DNA of 8,523 bases, taken from the NCBI GenBank assembly GCA_041609995.1, contig JBFIPU010000104.1:1-8523 (forward strand), read 5' to 3'. A program made the position numbers and the translations under genes. Below the pieces are notes generated by a model. It was not told where the DNA came from, searched no databases, and was given only the letters and a program-made list of their open reading frames with translations. The stretch comes from JABDOU01 sp041609995 (GTDB taxonomy: Bacteria; Actinomycetota; Acidimicrobiia; Spongiisociales; SHLN01). This document shows positions 1 through 7,327 of this stretch, piece after piece. Numbering within the stretch: position 1 is the stretch's first letter; each line of letters begins with the position of its first letter.

Positions 1-750
1 CTGATCGGGTTCATCGATGACTACCAGAAGGTCTCCCAGAGCCGCAACCTCGGGTTGTCGAAGCGCTGGAAGTTCCTCGGTCAGGTGCTGGTGGCGGGTG
101 TGTTTGCCGCCGGGGCCGTGACGGCCGGGATCACGACCGAGATCTCGTTCACGCGCTCGCTCGGTTTCGACCTTGGCTGGTTCTACGTGCTGTGGGTACT
201 GCTGCTGCTCACCGCGATGGCCAATGCAGTCAATTTCACGGACGGACTCGACGGCCTCGTGGCCGGATCCGGATCCTTGATCCTCGGGTCGTTCGTGATC
301 ATCGGTTTCTGGCAGTTCCGCCATCCGGAGTTCTACTCGGTCGCCGGTGCGCTCGATCTCGCCATCTTCGCCTCGGCCGTGCTCGGCGCCACGCTGGCAT
401 TTCTCTGGTACAACGCAGCGCCCGCCGAAGTGTTCATGGGAGACGTGGGATCCAACGCCGTGGGCGGGGCGATTGCGGCGCTGGCGCTTCTCACCAATAC
501 CCACCTGCTGCTGATCATCCTCGGCGGCCTCTACGTGTTGGAGGCGGCGTCGGTGGTCCTGCAGATCGTCTCGTTCCGCTGGTTCGGAACCCGGATTTTC
601 CGCATGGCTCCCATCCACCATCACTTCGAGCTCCGGGGCTGGCCGGAGACGACGGTGATCATCCGATTCTGGATCCTGGCCGGCATCGGGGTGGCGATCG
701 GCCTCGGAATCTTCTACGGGGACTTTGTCACGAATGAGGTCCTGCAGTGA
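1..750 (+). CDS. mraY: MraY, phospho-MurNAc-pentapeptide transferase (5' end missing)
   Basis: MraY is the integral membrane enzyme that transfers phospho-MurNAc-pentapeptide from UDP to undecaprenyl phosphate, giving lipid I. The reading frame is open from base 1, so the gene begins upstream; 249 codons are present and, against a usual family length near 350-360 aa, roughly 100 N-terminal residues are missing. Family motifs in order (numbered from the first visible codon): GFIDDYQK at 3-10 with the paired aspartates of the active site, NAVNFTDGLDGL at 75-86, FMGDVGS at 145-151, and MAPIHHHFELRGWPE at 202-216 with the triple histidine. Several hydrophobic membrane segments lie between them. 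The TTG at 55 is inside the conserved region and is not the start. The stop overlaps the murD start as GTGA. Glycine-serine after the GD motif is followed by NAVGG where LALGG is usual. Confidence 0.97.
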   Translation: MIGFIDDYQKVSQSRNLGLSKRWKFLGQVLVAGVFAAGAVTAGITTEISFTRSLGFDLGWFYVLWVLLLLTAMANAVNFTDGLDGLVAGSGSLILGSFVIIGFWQFRHPEFYSVAGALDLAIFASAVLGATLAFLWYNAAPAEVFMGDVGSNAVGGAIAALALLTNTHLLLIILGGLYVLEAASVVLQIVSFRWFGTRIFRMAPIHHHFELRGWPETTVIIRFWILAGIGVAIGLGIFYGDFVTNEVLQ

Positions 751-2072
751 GCCTGTTGGTGGTGGGTGCGGGTGTCAGCGGCATGGCGGCGGCTCGCCTC
801 GCGAGAAGAGTGGGAACTGCTGTTGCGGTCTACGACAGCGACCCCGCCGCGCTGACGCTGGCAGACATGGAGGGCTTCGGGACAGTCGGCCCGGAGTGGT
901 CCACGGACCTGGCCGAGGGGTACGAAACCGTTGTGATCAGCCCTGGCATCCCGCCCCACTCGCCACTCTTTGTGGATACCGCCGGCAAGGCCATTTCTGA
1001 GATCGAATACGGCTATCGGCATACCGCCAGCCCGGTTGTGGCCGTGACCGGTACGAACGGCAAGTCGACGGTGACGAGGGCCATCGCCGAGATCGCCTCC
1101 GCCAACGGCATCGATGCGGTTGCCTGCGGCAACATTGGAACTGCCTTGAGCGATGTGGCCGATGAACCGCACGACCTGTTGGTTGTCGAGGTCTCGAGTT
1201 TCCAGCTGTACACCATCGAGAGCTTTCACCCTGCGGTCTCGGTGATCGTCAATGTGGCGCCCGACCATCTGGATTGGCATGGCTCGTTCGACGCCTATGC
1301 CGCCGCCAAAGGCCGTATCACGGAGAACCAGACGATCGAGGACCTCTGCGTGGCCAACGCCGAGGACCAGACAGTGCGGCAGCTGGTGGCGTTCACCGCC
1401 GCCACGGTCGAATTGGTGGCACCGTCGGATCCGGTCACGGTCGGGGCAGCGACGCTGGTGCTGCCCGGTTGGATCGATGAGGCCTACCGACTCGATGTTG
1501 CATTGGCGGTGAAGGCGGCCGCTCGATTCGGGATCGAACCGGGCCCCACCCAGTCGTGGCTCGATCGATTTGAGCCCGGCCGCCACCGGCGTGAACAGAT
1601 CGCGGACATCGGGGGCGTCGTGTACGTCAACGACTCCAAGGCGACCAACCCTCACGCTGCCGCGTTGGCGATCCGGGCCTATCCGCGAGTGGTGGTCGTG
1701 GCAGGTGGCAGAAACAAGGACCTCGACCTGACGCCCATGATGGAGGCCGGGCCGAGACACGTGGTGGCGATCGGCGAGGCGACCGGCGAGCTGGAGCAGC
1801 TGGGACATCGAATGGGAGTACCCACGGTGGCCGCCCGAGACATGGCAGATGCGGTGCGGAAAGCCACCGCTCTCGCCGAACAGGGAGATACCGTTCTCCT
1901 GGCACCGGGCTGCACGAGCTTCGACATGTTCGAGGACTACCGATCCCGGGGCGAGGCCTTTGCGGCCTCCGTCAGAGCGCTGAGGTCGGAAAACACCGAT
2001 CGCGGGGCGGCCGCCGGGAGCACCGACTTGCCGGCTCGGCGCAACGAAAGCATCGACCAGGAGCAGTTTTGA
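747..2072 (+). CDS. murD: MurD, UDP-MurNAc-L-alanine:D-glutamate ligase
   Basis: MurD is the cytoplasmic ATP-dependent Mur ligase that adds D-glutamate to UDP-MurNAc-L-Ala. The protein has 441 aa, near the usual length. Visible elements: N-terminal nucleotide-type fold VVGAGVSG at 5-12, SPGIPP at 65-70, ATP P-loop TGTNGKST at 101-108, CGNIG at 127-131, EVSSFQL at 148-154, PDHLDWHGS at 172-180, a lysine at 188 in AAAKGRI where the family carries the carbamylated lysine, HRRE at 280-283, NDSKATNP at 295-302, and GGRNKDLD at 320-327. GTG at 747 is chosen because it keeps the whole N-terminal fold, overlaps the mraY stop by 4 nt, and has GAGG at 736-739 seven bases upstream. After the usual end of the ligase domain near residue 412 there is a hydrophilic tail of about 29 residues, whose coding bases carry the ftsW ribosome binding site. 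Confidence 0.97.
   Translation: MSLLVVGAGVSGMAAARLARRVGTAVAVYDSDPAALTLADMEGFGTVGPEWSTDLAEGYETVVISPGIPPHSPLFVDTAGKAISEIEYGYRHTASPVVAVTGTNGKSTVTRAIAEIASANGIDAVACGNIGTALSDVADEPHDLLVVEVSSFQLYTIESFHPAVSVIVNVAPDHLDWHGSFDAYAAAKGRITENQTIEDLCVANAEDQTVRQLVAFTAATVELVAPSDPVTVGAATLVLPGWIDEAYRLDVALAVKAAARFGIEPGPTQSWLDRFEPGRHRREQIADIGGVVYVNDSKATNPHAAALAIRAYPRVVVVAGGRNKDLDLTPMMEAGPRHVVAIGEATGELEQLGHRMGVPTVAARDMADAVRKATALAEQGDTVLLAPGCTSFDMFEDYRSRGEAFAASVRALRSENTDRGAAAGSTDLPARRNESIDQEQF
2059..2063 (+). promoter_or_regulatory. Ribosome binding site deciding the TTG start of ftsW
   Basis: AGGAG lies inside the last codons of murD, 5 nt before the TTG at 2069. It supports this rare start codon, which overlaps the murD stop as TTGA. 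Confidence 0.7.
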
Positions 2073-3214
2073 CGATCACGTCGATCACCCGCAAGCGGGC
2101 TGAACGGATTGCGTCCGATCACGACGAGTTGTCGCGTCGCCGATCGCTGGCCGTGCTCCTTGCCCCGGTGGCCCTGCTCCTGCTGGTGGGCCTCGGTGCG
2201 CTGCTGTCTGCCAGCAGTGTCGAAGCGCTCGATCGCTTCGGAGACAGCCTGCACTATTTCCGCCGCCAGACGATGTGGCTCGGCGCCGGGTTGGTGGCCT
2301 TCGTCATCGCCGCGCGGGTTCCGTTCCGGTTGTATCAACGCTGGGCCGTTCCCATCCTGGCACTGTCGTTGGTAGGCCTCGTTTCCGTTTTGCTGGCGGG
2401 CTTGGTGAGCGGCGGTTCGCGACGCTGGTTGGCCATCGGGCCGATCACCATTCAGCCCTCGGAGTTCTCCAAGTTCGCGGTGGTCGTTTTTCTGGCCGCG
2501 GTGATGATCAACAAGGGCGACCGTACACAGGATTACCGTCATTTCTTCGGACCCGTTGTCGCCTCGGCTGGGATCACCAGCCTCTTGCTCCTGGCTCAGC
2601 CCGACCTCGGGACCGCCATGATGATCTCTTTTGCCGCTCTGGCCGTTCTCATCGTCAGCGAAGCGCCGCTGCGATACATCGCCGGCCTGGTGGGCGCCGG
2701 CATGCTCATCGTGGTCGTGTCGATGTGGAAATGGTCGTACCAATTCGATCGGATCATGGCGTTCGTCGATCCGTTTGCCGATGCGACCGGCAAGGGGTAT
2801 CAGCCGGTCCAGAGCATGTACGCGCTAGGCACGGGGGGCTGGTTCGGCATCGGCCTGGGCGAGAGCCGTGCGCGCTGGGCCTATCTTCCGGAGGCCCACA
2901 CCGATTTCATCTTTGCCATCATCGGGGAGGAGATGGGTCTCGTCGGGGCGCTGGGGGTGATCGGGCTCTTCACGACCTTCACGGTGGGGGGCATCGTGAT
3001 CGCGATCCGAGCACCCGACCACTTCAGCCGCTGTCTGGCGGCCGGCATCGTTGCCTGGGTGGCGGGGCAGGCGATCATCAACATCGGCGCTGTGACCGGG
3101 GCGCTGCCGATCACCGGGATCTCACTGCCGTTCGTATCTTCGGGAGGATCGGCATTGATCGTGTCGTTGGCCGCCACCGGCGTGCTGGTCAACATCGCGC
3201 GATCGCGGCAGTGA
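2069..3214 (+). CDS. ftsW: FtsW, SEDS-family septal peptidoglycan polymerase
   Basis: FtsW is the polytopic SEDS glycosyltransferase that polymerises lipid II at the division septum together with a class B PBP. The 381-aa product has a charged cytoplasmic N-terminus (about 1-26) followed by about ten hydrophobic segments. SEDS motifs: GSRRWLAIGPITIQPSEFSK at 116-135, QPDLGTAMM at 177-185, the extracellular-loop motif YLPEAHTDFIFA at 272-283 with Asp279 matching the catalytic aspartate of the family, and GISLPFVSSGGSAL at 350-363. The position among mur genes in a dcw cluster favours FtsW over RodA. The start is TTG, supported by AGGAG five bases upstream; its first base is the last base of the final murD sense codon. 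The protein ends only a few residues after the last membrane segment, so it lacks the long cytoplasmic tail of mycobacterial FtsW. Confidence 0.95.
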   Translation: MTITSITRKRAERIASDHDELSRRRSLAVLLAPVALLLLVGLGALLSASSVEALDRFGDSLHYFRRQTMWLGAGLVAFVIAARVPFRLYQRWAVPILALSLVGLVSVLLAGLVSGGSRRWLAIGPITIQPSEFSKFAVVVFLAAVMINKGDRTQDYRHFFGPVVASAGITSLLLLAQPDLGTAMMISFAALAVLIVSEAPLRYIAGLVGAGMLIVVVSMWKWSYQFDRIMAFVDPFADATGKGYQPVQSMYALGTGGWFGIGLGESRARWAYLPEAHTDFIFAIIGEEMGLVGALGVIGLFTTFTVGGIVIAIRAPDHFSRCLAAGIVAWVAGQAIINIGAVTGALPITGISLPFVSSGGSALIVSLAATGVLVNIARSRQ

Positions 3215-3223
3215 GCCCGTAGC

Positions 3224-4288
3224 GTGAAGATCGCCATTGCGGCCGCCGGGACCGGGGGGCACGTATTTCCGGCACTGGCGGTGGCAGACGTGTTGGTCGA
3301 GCGTGGTCATGAGGTCGTCTTTTTCGGTGGTGATCGGATGGCGGACCGAGCGGTACCGGCCGCCGGTCATCGGCTGGTCTCGGCCCCGATCAGCGGGCTC
3401 TCGCGGGAGTCGATACGCGCAAACCGGAGTGTCCCGGGTCAGGTGATGCGGGCCGCCCGGCTCTGGTCCGGGGTTTTGAAGCAGGAACGGGTTGCCGTCA
3501 TGCTGGCCATGGGGGGCTATGTGACCGGCCCGGCGACATTGGCCGCGCTTCGGCGGCGCGTCCCCATCATCCTCCACGAGCAGAATGCGGTGCCGGGATT
3601 GGCCAACCGGCTGGCCGCACCCTTGGCCCGCCGGATTCTGGTGGCCTTCGAGCAGGCCACCCGCCTGTTGCCGAGGGCTCAGGTCGTCGGCAATCCACTC
3701 CGGCCCGACGTCGTGGTTCCGGTGGATCGGGTCGAGGCCCTCAAACGCTACGACGTCGGGCCGGACCGCCCGGTGGTGGGGGTGACCGGTGGTTCGCAGG
3801 GAGCAAGAGTCATCAACGAGCGGGTTGCCGAGATGGTGAAAGATTGGAGGGCGGGTCCGGTGGGCGTCATCCACCTGGTCGGATCGAGCAGTGACATCGC
3901 CGCCGCCGGCAACCCGTTGGTGGAGCACCGCGTCGTCGAATACGAAGACCAGATGCAGTTCTTTTATTCTGCCGCGGACCTCGTCATCGCCCGGGCCGGC
4001 GCGTCGACCGTGTCCGAGCTGGCCGCCACGGGCACGCCTTCGATCCTGGTGCCGTACGCGTTCGGGACAGCTTCGCACCAGGCGGCCAACGCCGGCGTGC
4101 TGGCAGACGCGGGGGCAGCCCGGATCCTGCCCCAGGAGCGATTGGCGGAACTGGCGGCAATGGTCGCCGATCTGGTCGCAGACGCCGATAGCCTTGGCTC
4201 GATGTCGCGGGCGGCGAGCTCGCTGGCGGTGGGGGATGCTGCCGAGCAGGTGGCGAACATCGTATTGGAGGAAGCATCCCGTGGGTGA
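3224..4288 (+). CDS. murG: MurG, UDP-GlcNAc:lipid I N-acetylglucosaminyltransferase
   Basis: MurG is the peripheral inner-leaflet GT-B glycosyltransferase that adds GlcNAc to lipid I to form lipid II. The 354-aa length is normal. N-terminal domain: glycine loop AGTGGHVFPALA at 8-19, MGGYVTGP at 96-103 and HEQNAVPGLANRLA at 118-131. C-terminal domain: GGSQGAR at 189-195 and the UDP-GlcNAc pocket ARAGASTVSEL at 256-266, with Glu265 in the place of the UDP-binding glutamate, then SHQAANA at 284-290. Most relatives have DHQxxNA, so an aspartate is replaced by serine. The GTG at 3224 is the only start codon between the in-frame ftsW stop (3212-3214) and the glycine loop, so the start is firm even though no good Shine-Dalgarno is visible. 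The gap after ftsW is 9 nt, and the 3' end overlaps murC by 8 nt. Confidence 0.97.
   Translation: MKIAIAAAGTGGHVFPALAVADVLVERGHEVVFFGGDRMADRAVPAAGHRLVSAPISGLSRESIRANRSVPGQVMRAARLWSGVLKQERVAVMLAMGGYVTGPATLAALRRRVPIILHEQNAVPGLANRLAAPLARRILVAFEQATRLLPRAQVVGNPLRPDVVVPVDRVEALKRYDVGPDRPVVGVTGGSQGARVINERVAEMVKDWRAGPVGVIHLVGSSSDIAAAGNPLVEHRVVEYEDQMQFFYSAADLVIARAGASTVSELAATGTPSILVPYAFGTASHQAANAGVLADAGAARILPQERLAELAAMVADLVADADSLGSMSRAASSLAVGDAAEQVANIVLEEASRG
4267..4272 (+). promoter_or_regulatory. Ribosome binding site deciding the GTG start of murC
   Basis: GGAGGA lies within the end of murG, 8 nt before GTG 4281. It is a near-ideal Shine-Dalgarno and rules out the longer in-frame extension that runs back to 3891 inside murG. 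Confidence 0.8.
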
Positions 4289-5642
4289 CGTTGCTCGCTT
4301 GGAGCCCCTTTCGCACTTCCACATGGTGGGTGTGGCCGGCGCCGGCATGAGCGGGCTGGCCAAGCTCTTGGCGCAGCAGGGCTTCAAGGTCAGTGGGAGC
4401 GACCTCCGCCTCGGCCCGCATGTCCTCCCATTGGAGGATCTGGGCATCGATCTGTGGCCAGGCCATCGACCAGATCGAGTGGGCGAGTGGACCATACTCG
4501 TTGCCTCCTCGGCCGTGCCCCCCGACGACCCGGAGCTGCGGGCAGCACGGGAGGCCGGCGTTCCGGTGTGGGAACGTCCCCGCTTGTTGGAGGCGATGAC
4601 CAACGACATGCCGGCCATCGGAATATCAGGAACTCACGGCAAGACATCGAGCACGGGGCTCGCCGTCGCCGCGCTACGAGCCATCGGCGAGGACCCGACC
4701 TACATGGTGGGAGGGCAGCTCGTCGATCTCGGAACCAACGCCCACCTAGGCGATCCCGACCTCTTCGTCCTCGAAGCCGACGAGGCCTTTGGCACATTCT
4801 TACGCCTGCGGCTGCGGGCTCTGCTCGTCACGAACATCGAGGCCGATCACCTCGATCATTACCAAACGGCCGACAACGTGCTGGCCGCGTTCCAGGAGGT
4901 GGCGGCCGCAACCGAGGGACCGGTCATCGTCTGCGGTGACGATGACGGCGCCATGCAGCTGGCAAAGGGTGCCACTACCTACGGCTTCGGCGAGCGCGCA
5001 GATTGGCAGATCCAGGAGCTCACGGCGGACTCGCTGGGCGCCCAATTCGCCGTGACGAGACCTGCCGGTCCTCGCGTGACCGTGCGGGTTCCCAAGCCGG
5101 GTCGTCACATGGCGCTCAATGCCACCGGGGTCCTGGCGCTGCTGAGTGAGCTGGGTTACGACGCCCAGGAGCTTGCGGCGGGCTTCGGCACGTTTGCTGG
5201 TGTCCACCGGCGCTACGAGCATCGGGGGGCGGTCAACGGGGTAGAACTCATCGATGACTATGCCCATCACCCCACCGAAATCGCGGCGACCATCACAGCG
5301 GCCCGCTCCGGAAACCCGGACCGCCTCGTCGTGGTGTTTCAGCCGCATCGATATACGCGTACTGCCGAGCACGCGGAAGGCCTGGGCCGAGCATTGGCAT
5401 CGGCCGATCTGGTCGTGGTCACGGACGTGTATTCGGCTCACGAGCTGCCCATCCCCGGCGTATCGGGGCAATCGGTCGCGCAGTCGGCCGAGGCTGCCGG
5501 CGGCACGGTCATCTATGAGCCATCCCGGGCTGCGCTGGCGGCGTCGGTAGGCGAAATCGTGCTGCCTGGAGACCGGCTGCTGACGCTGGGAGCCGGGGAC
5601 ATCACCCAGCTCCCAGATGAGCTGCTCGAGGTGCTGGGGTAG
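4281..5642 (+). CDS. murC: MurC, UDP-MurNAc:L-alanine ligase
   Basis: MurC is the first Mur ligase, adding L-alanine to UDP-MurNAc in the cytoplasm at the cost of ATP. With the GTG at 4281 the product is 453 aa, close to the usual length of about 460. Motifs: dinucleotide-like fold MVGVAGAGMSGLA at 15-27, ASSAVP at 75-80, ATP P-loop GISGTHGKTSST at 114-125, LEADEAFGTF at 164-173, NIEADHLDHY at 185-194, HRRYEHRG at 309-316, DDYAHHPTEI at 325-334, FQPHRYTRT at 353-361 and LGAGDIT at 436-442. These cover all three Mur ligase domains. The frame is open upstream to 3891, but that stretch lies inside murG and lacks family similarity. The start overlaps murG by 8 nt and has an excellent ribosome binding site. 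The central EADE motif continues AFGTF where ESDGSF-like residues are the norm. Confidence 0.96.
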   Translation: MGDVARLEPLSHFHMVGVAGAGMSGLAKLLAQQGFKVSGSDLRLGPHVLPLEDLGIDLWPGHRPDRVGEWTILVASSAVPPDDPELRAAREAGVPVWERPRLLEAMTNDMPAIGISGTHGKTSSTGLAVAALRAIGEDPTYMVGGQLVDLGTNAHLGDPDLFVLEADEAFGTFLRLRLRALLVTNIEADHLDHYQTADNVLAAFQEVAAATEGPVIVCGDDDGAMQLAKGATTYGFGERADWQIQELTADSLGAQFAVTRPAGPRVTVRVPKPGRHMALNATGVLALLSELGYDAQELAAGFGTFAGVHRRYEHRGAVNGVELIDDYAHHPTEIAATITAARSGNPDRLVVVFQPHRYTRTAEHAEGLGRALASADLVVVTDVYSAHELPIPGVSGQSVAQSAEAAGGTVIYEPSRAALAASVGEIVLPGDRLLTLGAGDITQLPDELLEVLG

Positions 5643-5647
5643 GGCCG

Positions 5648-6538
5648 ATGACGACCGACGACCTGGCTGCTCTGGCAACCCCCGACCAGCGCCTGGATCG
5701 GTTCACCACCTACCGGATCGGTGGTCCGGCCCGGTGGCTCGCCGAGGTGGACAGCCTCGACGAGCTTCTCCGGTTGTCGGCTGCCATCCAATCGCTGCCG
5801 GTGCCCGTATTCGTACTCGGGCGGGGCTCCAACCTCGTCGTCAGTGACCGCGGGGTGGACGGCGTGGTGGTGGTCCTCGGCCCGGCCTTTTCCGGTGTCG
5901 CCTTCGACGACGGGCGGGTGATGGCGGGCGGGGCGACTCCTCTGCCGGTGCTGGCCCGGGCGGCGGTCAAGGCAGGCCGGGGCGGACTGGAATGGTACGT
6001 GGGAATCCCGGGCTCGGTGGGGGGCGCCGTCCGCATGAACGCAGGCGGGCATGGCAGTGACACCGCCGCCTGGCTGCTCGAAGCCCAGGTCTTCGATCTC
6101 GCCAGTGGCGTCACGCGGACCGAGACTCGGGAGACCCTGGAGTTCGCGTATCGATCTTCGTCCTTGGTGGATACCGATGTGGTTGTCACCGCCACCTTCC
6201 GGTCGGTGCCGACCGATCCGGTCACCGCGGCTGCCACCATGCGGGAGGTGAGCGTCTGGCGCCGTGACCACCAACCCGGCGGGACCTTCAACGCCGGCAG
6301 CGTGTTCACCAACCCGGAAGGGGACTCGGCCGGGCGCATCATCGACGAGCTCGGCATGAAGGGGCTGCGGGTGGGAACGGCCCGCGTGTCCCACAAACAC
6401 GCCAATTTCATCGAAGCTGATCCGGACGGGCGGGCTCAGGACGTCTACGACCTCGTATGGGAGGTCCAGCGGCGCGTCAAGGCTGCGACCGGCATCCACC
6501 TCGAACCCGAGATCAAGTTCGTGGGGAGGTTCGACTGA
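5648..6538 (+). CDS. murB: MurB, UDP-N-acetylenolpyruvoylglucosamine reductase (type II)
   Basis: MurB is the cytoplasmic flavoenzyme that uses NADPH to reduce UDP-GlcNAc-enolpyruvate to UDP-MurNAc, the substrate of MurC. The product is 296 aa. FAD-binding elements: TTYRIGGPARW at 20-30, LGRGSNLVVSDRG at 57-69 and GIPGSVGGAVRMNAGGHG at 119-136. Catalytic region: YRSS at 168-171 with the substrate arginine, NAGSVFTNP at 215-223 where Ser218 matches the proton-donor serine, SHKHANFI at 248-255, and LEPEIKFVG at 285-293 where Glu288 matches the conserved C-terminal glutamate. The compact length and layout fit type II MurB (Staphylococcus-like) rather than the longer E. coli type I. The ATG lies 5 nt after the murC stop, with a GGGG stretch (5636-5639) as a weak Shine-Dalgarno. 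Its place between murC and ftsQ puts UDP-MurNAc synthesis and use side by side. Confidence 0.96.
   Translation: MTTDDLAALATPDQRLDRFTTYRIGGPARWLAEVDSLDELLRLSAAIQSLPVPVFVLGRGSNLVVSDRGVDGVVVVLGPAFSGVAFDDGRVMAGGATPLPVLARAAVKAGRGGLEWYVGIPGSVGGAVRMNAGGHGSDTAAWLLEAQVFDLASGVTRTETRETLEFAYRSSSLVDTDVVVTATFRSVPTDPVTAAATMREVSVWRRDHQPGGTFNAGSVFTNPEGDSAGRIIDELGMKGLRVGTARVSHKHANFIEADPDGRAQDVYDLVWEVQRRVKAATGIHLEPEIKFVGRFD
6523..6529 (+). promoter_or_regulatory. Ribosome binding site deciding the ftsQ start
   Basis: GGGGAGG lies in the last codons of murB, 8 nt before ATG 6538. It picks this ATG over the in-frame start at 6457, which would add 27 residues of murB-overlapping shadow sequence. Confidence 0.8.
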
Positions 6539-7278
6539 TGGACCCACGAATCGCGCTTCGCCGCCGCCATGTCGAGGCGACCCGCCTACAACGGGTGGGC
6601 CGGCGCATTGTCGCCGGCCTCGCAATCGTCACCGCGGTGCTGATGGGCGTGTGGGCTGTCAACACGCCGATGTTCTCGGTGCGCCACATCGATGTCGTCG
6701 GCCAGACGAATGCTGTCGTGTCCACCGGCCTCAACTCGGCCGGAATCGGACTCGGCGTCCCCATGCTGTTGGCCGACCTCGGATCGGCCGAAGACGCCAT
6801 CAAGCTCGACCCCTGGGTGCTCGACGTCGAGCTCGATCGTCAGTTCCCGGATCGTCTCGTGGTCAAGGTCACGGAGCGGGTCGAGGTGGCCGTGCTCGAT
6901 TCGGGCCTCACCGTCAGCGCCGATGGACGGGTGATGCGGGCCCATGCCGGCCAGCCACTGACCCGGTTGCACGTGGGCGCCGCACCCGAGAATTCCTTTC
7001 TCGACGGAGCTGCGTCCAAAGCGCTGAGGCTGGTGACCCTGCTCGCCCCAATCGGCGAGGTGACCGACGTGTCCTGGGGTTCGCCCGGGCTGGTGGCCTG
7101 GTTCGCAGGGGTCGAGGTGCGTTTCGGCGAGGCTCAGGCGTTGGAAACCAAAGCCGCAGTGGCGGCTCTGATGCTACCGGAGGTACGACCGACCGAGTTC
7201 CTGGACGTGTCGGTGCCGGAGCGGCCGGTGGTACGACCGTACGAACTGTCGGCGGACCCGGGCGCAAACTCAGGCTGA
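6538..7278 (+). CDS. ftsQ: FtsQ/DivIB cell division protein
   Basis: FtsQ (DivIB) is a bitopic membrane protein that links early and late divisome parts, with FtsB/DivIC and FtsL as usual partners. The 246-aa product has an arginine-rich cytoplasmic N-terminus (1-23), one membrane segment at about 24-41, then an extracytoplasmic POTRA domain starting MFSVRHIDVVG at 45-55 and running through the LDPWVLDVELDRQFPDRL stretch (90-107) and VKVTER at 109-114. The beta domain follows and ends with FLDVSVPERPVVRP at 221-234. Sequence conservation in this family is low, so the call rests on the POTRA pattern, the topology and the position directly before ftsZ. The ATG overlaps the murB stop by one base (TGATG) and has a strong ribosome binding site. 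It is the last gene of the contiguous block; a 147-bp gap follows. Confidence 0.92.
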   Translation: MDPRIALRRRHVEATRLQRVGRRIVAGLAIVTAVLMGVWAVNTPMFSVRHIDVVGQTNAVVSTGLNSAGIGLGVPMLLADLGSAEDAIKLDPWVLDVELDRQFPDRLVVKVTERVEVAVLDSGLTVSADGRVMRAHAGQPLTRLHVGAAPENSFLDGAASKALRLVTLLAPIGEVTDVSWGSPGLVAWFAGVEVRFGEAQALETKAAVAALMLPEVRPTEFLDVSVPERPVVRPYELSADPGANSG

Positions 7279-7304
7279 ACTCGAGACCTCTTCACCCGCC
7301 AGTG

Positions 7305-7327
7305 GAACCTGAGGGGTTCGCAGAACC
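7305..7327 (+). repeat. Overlapping inverted repeats forming two mutually exclusive hairpins
   Basis: GAACC (7305-7309), GGTTC (7315-7319) and GAACC (7323-7327) follow one another. The middle arm can pair perfectly with either outer arm: 5-bp stem with a 5-nt TGAGG loop, or 5-bp stem with a 3-nt GCA loop. In RNA only one can form at a time. The array also contains GAGGGG (7311-7316), a possible ribosome binding site for the small ORF that starts at 7328. It could equally be a DNA operator. Function is not known. Confidence 0.45.

Noticed and set aside
714..1808. Long minus-strand open frame opposite murD
   Set aside because: It is antisense to a fully motif-complete murD, its translation is rich in R, G, H and D with no recognisable motif, and long antisense frames are expected at this GC content.
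3891..4280. N-terminal extension of murC by 130 codons
   Set aside because: It lies inside murG in another frame, its residues look like shadow translation, and GGAGGA eight bases before GTG 4281 marks the true start.
3122..4618. 498-codon minus-strand open frame opposite murG and murC
   Set aside because: It spans two well-supported sense genes and their junction, and the translation is low-complexity with no family motif; it is a GC-driven shadow.
6457..6537. N-terminal extension of ftsQ by 27 codons
   Set aside because: It overlaps murB, has no membrane or family signal, and the GGGGAGG ribosome binding site points to ATG 6538.
5513..6625. Minus-strand open frame opposite murB
   Set aside because: It is antisense to murB and crosses into its neighbours; the composition is that of a shadow frame.
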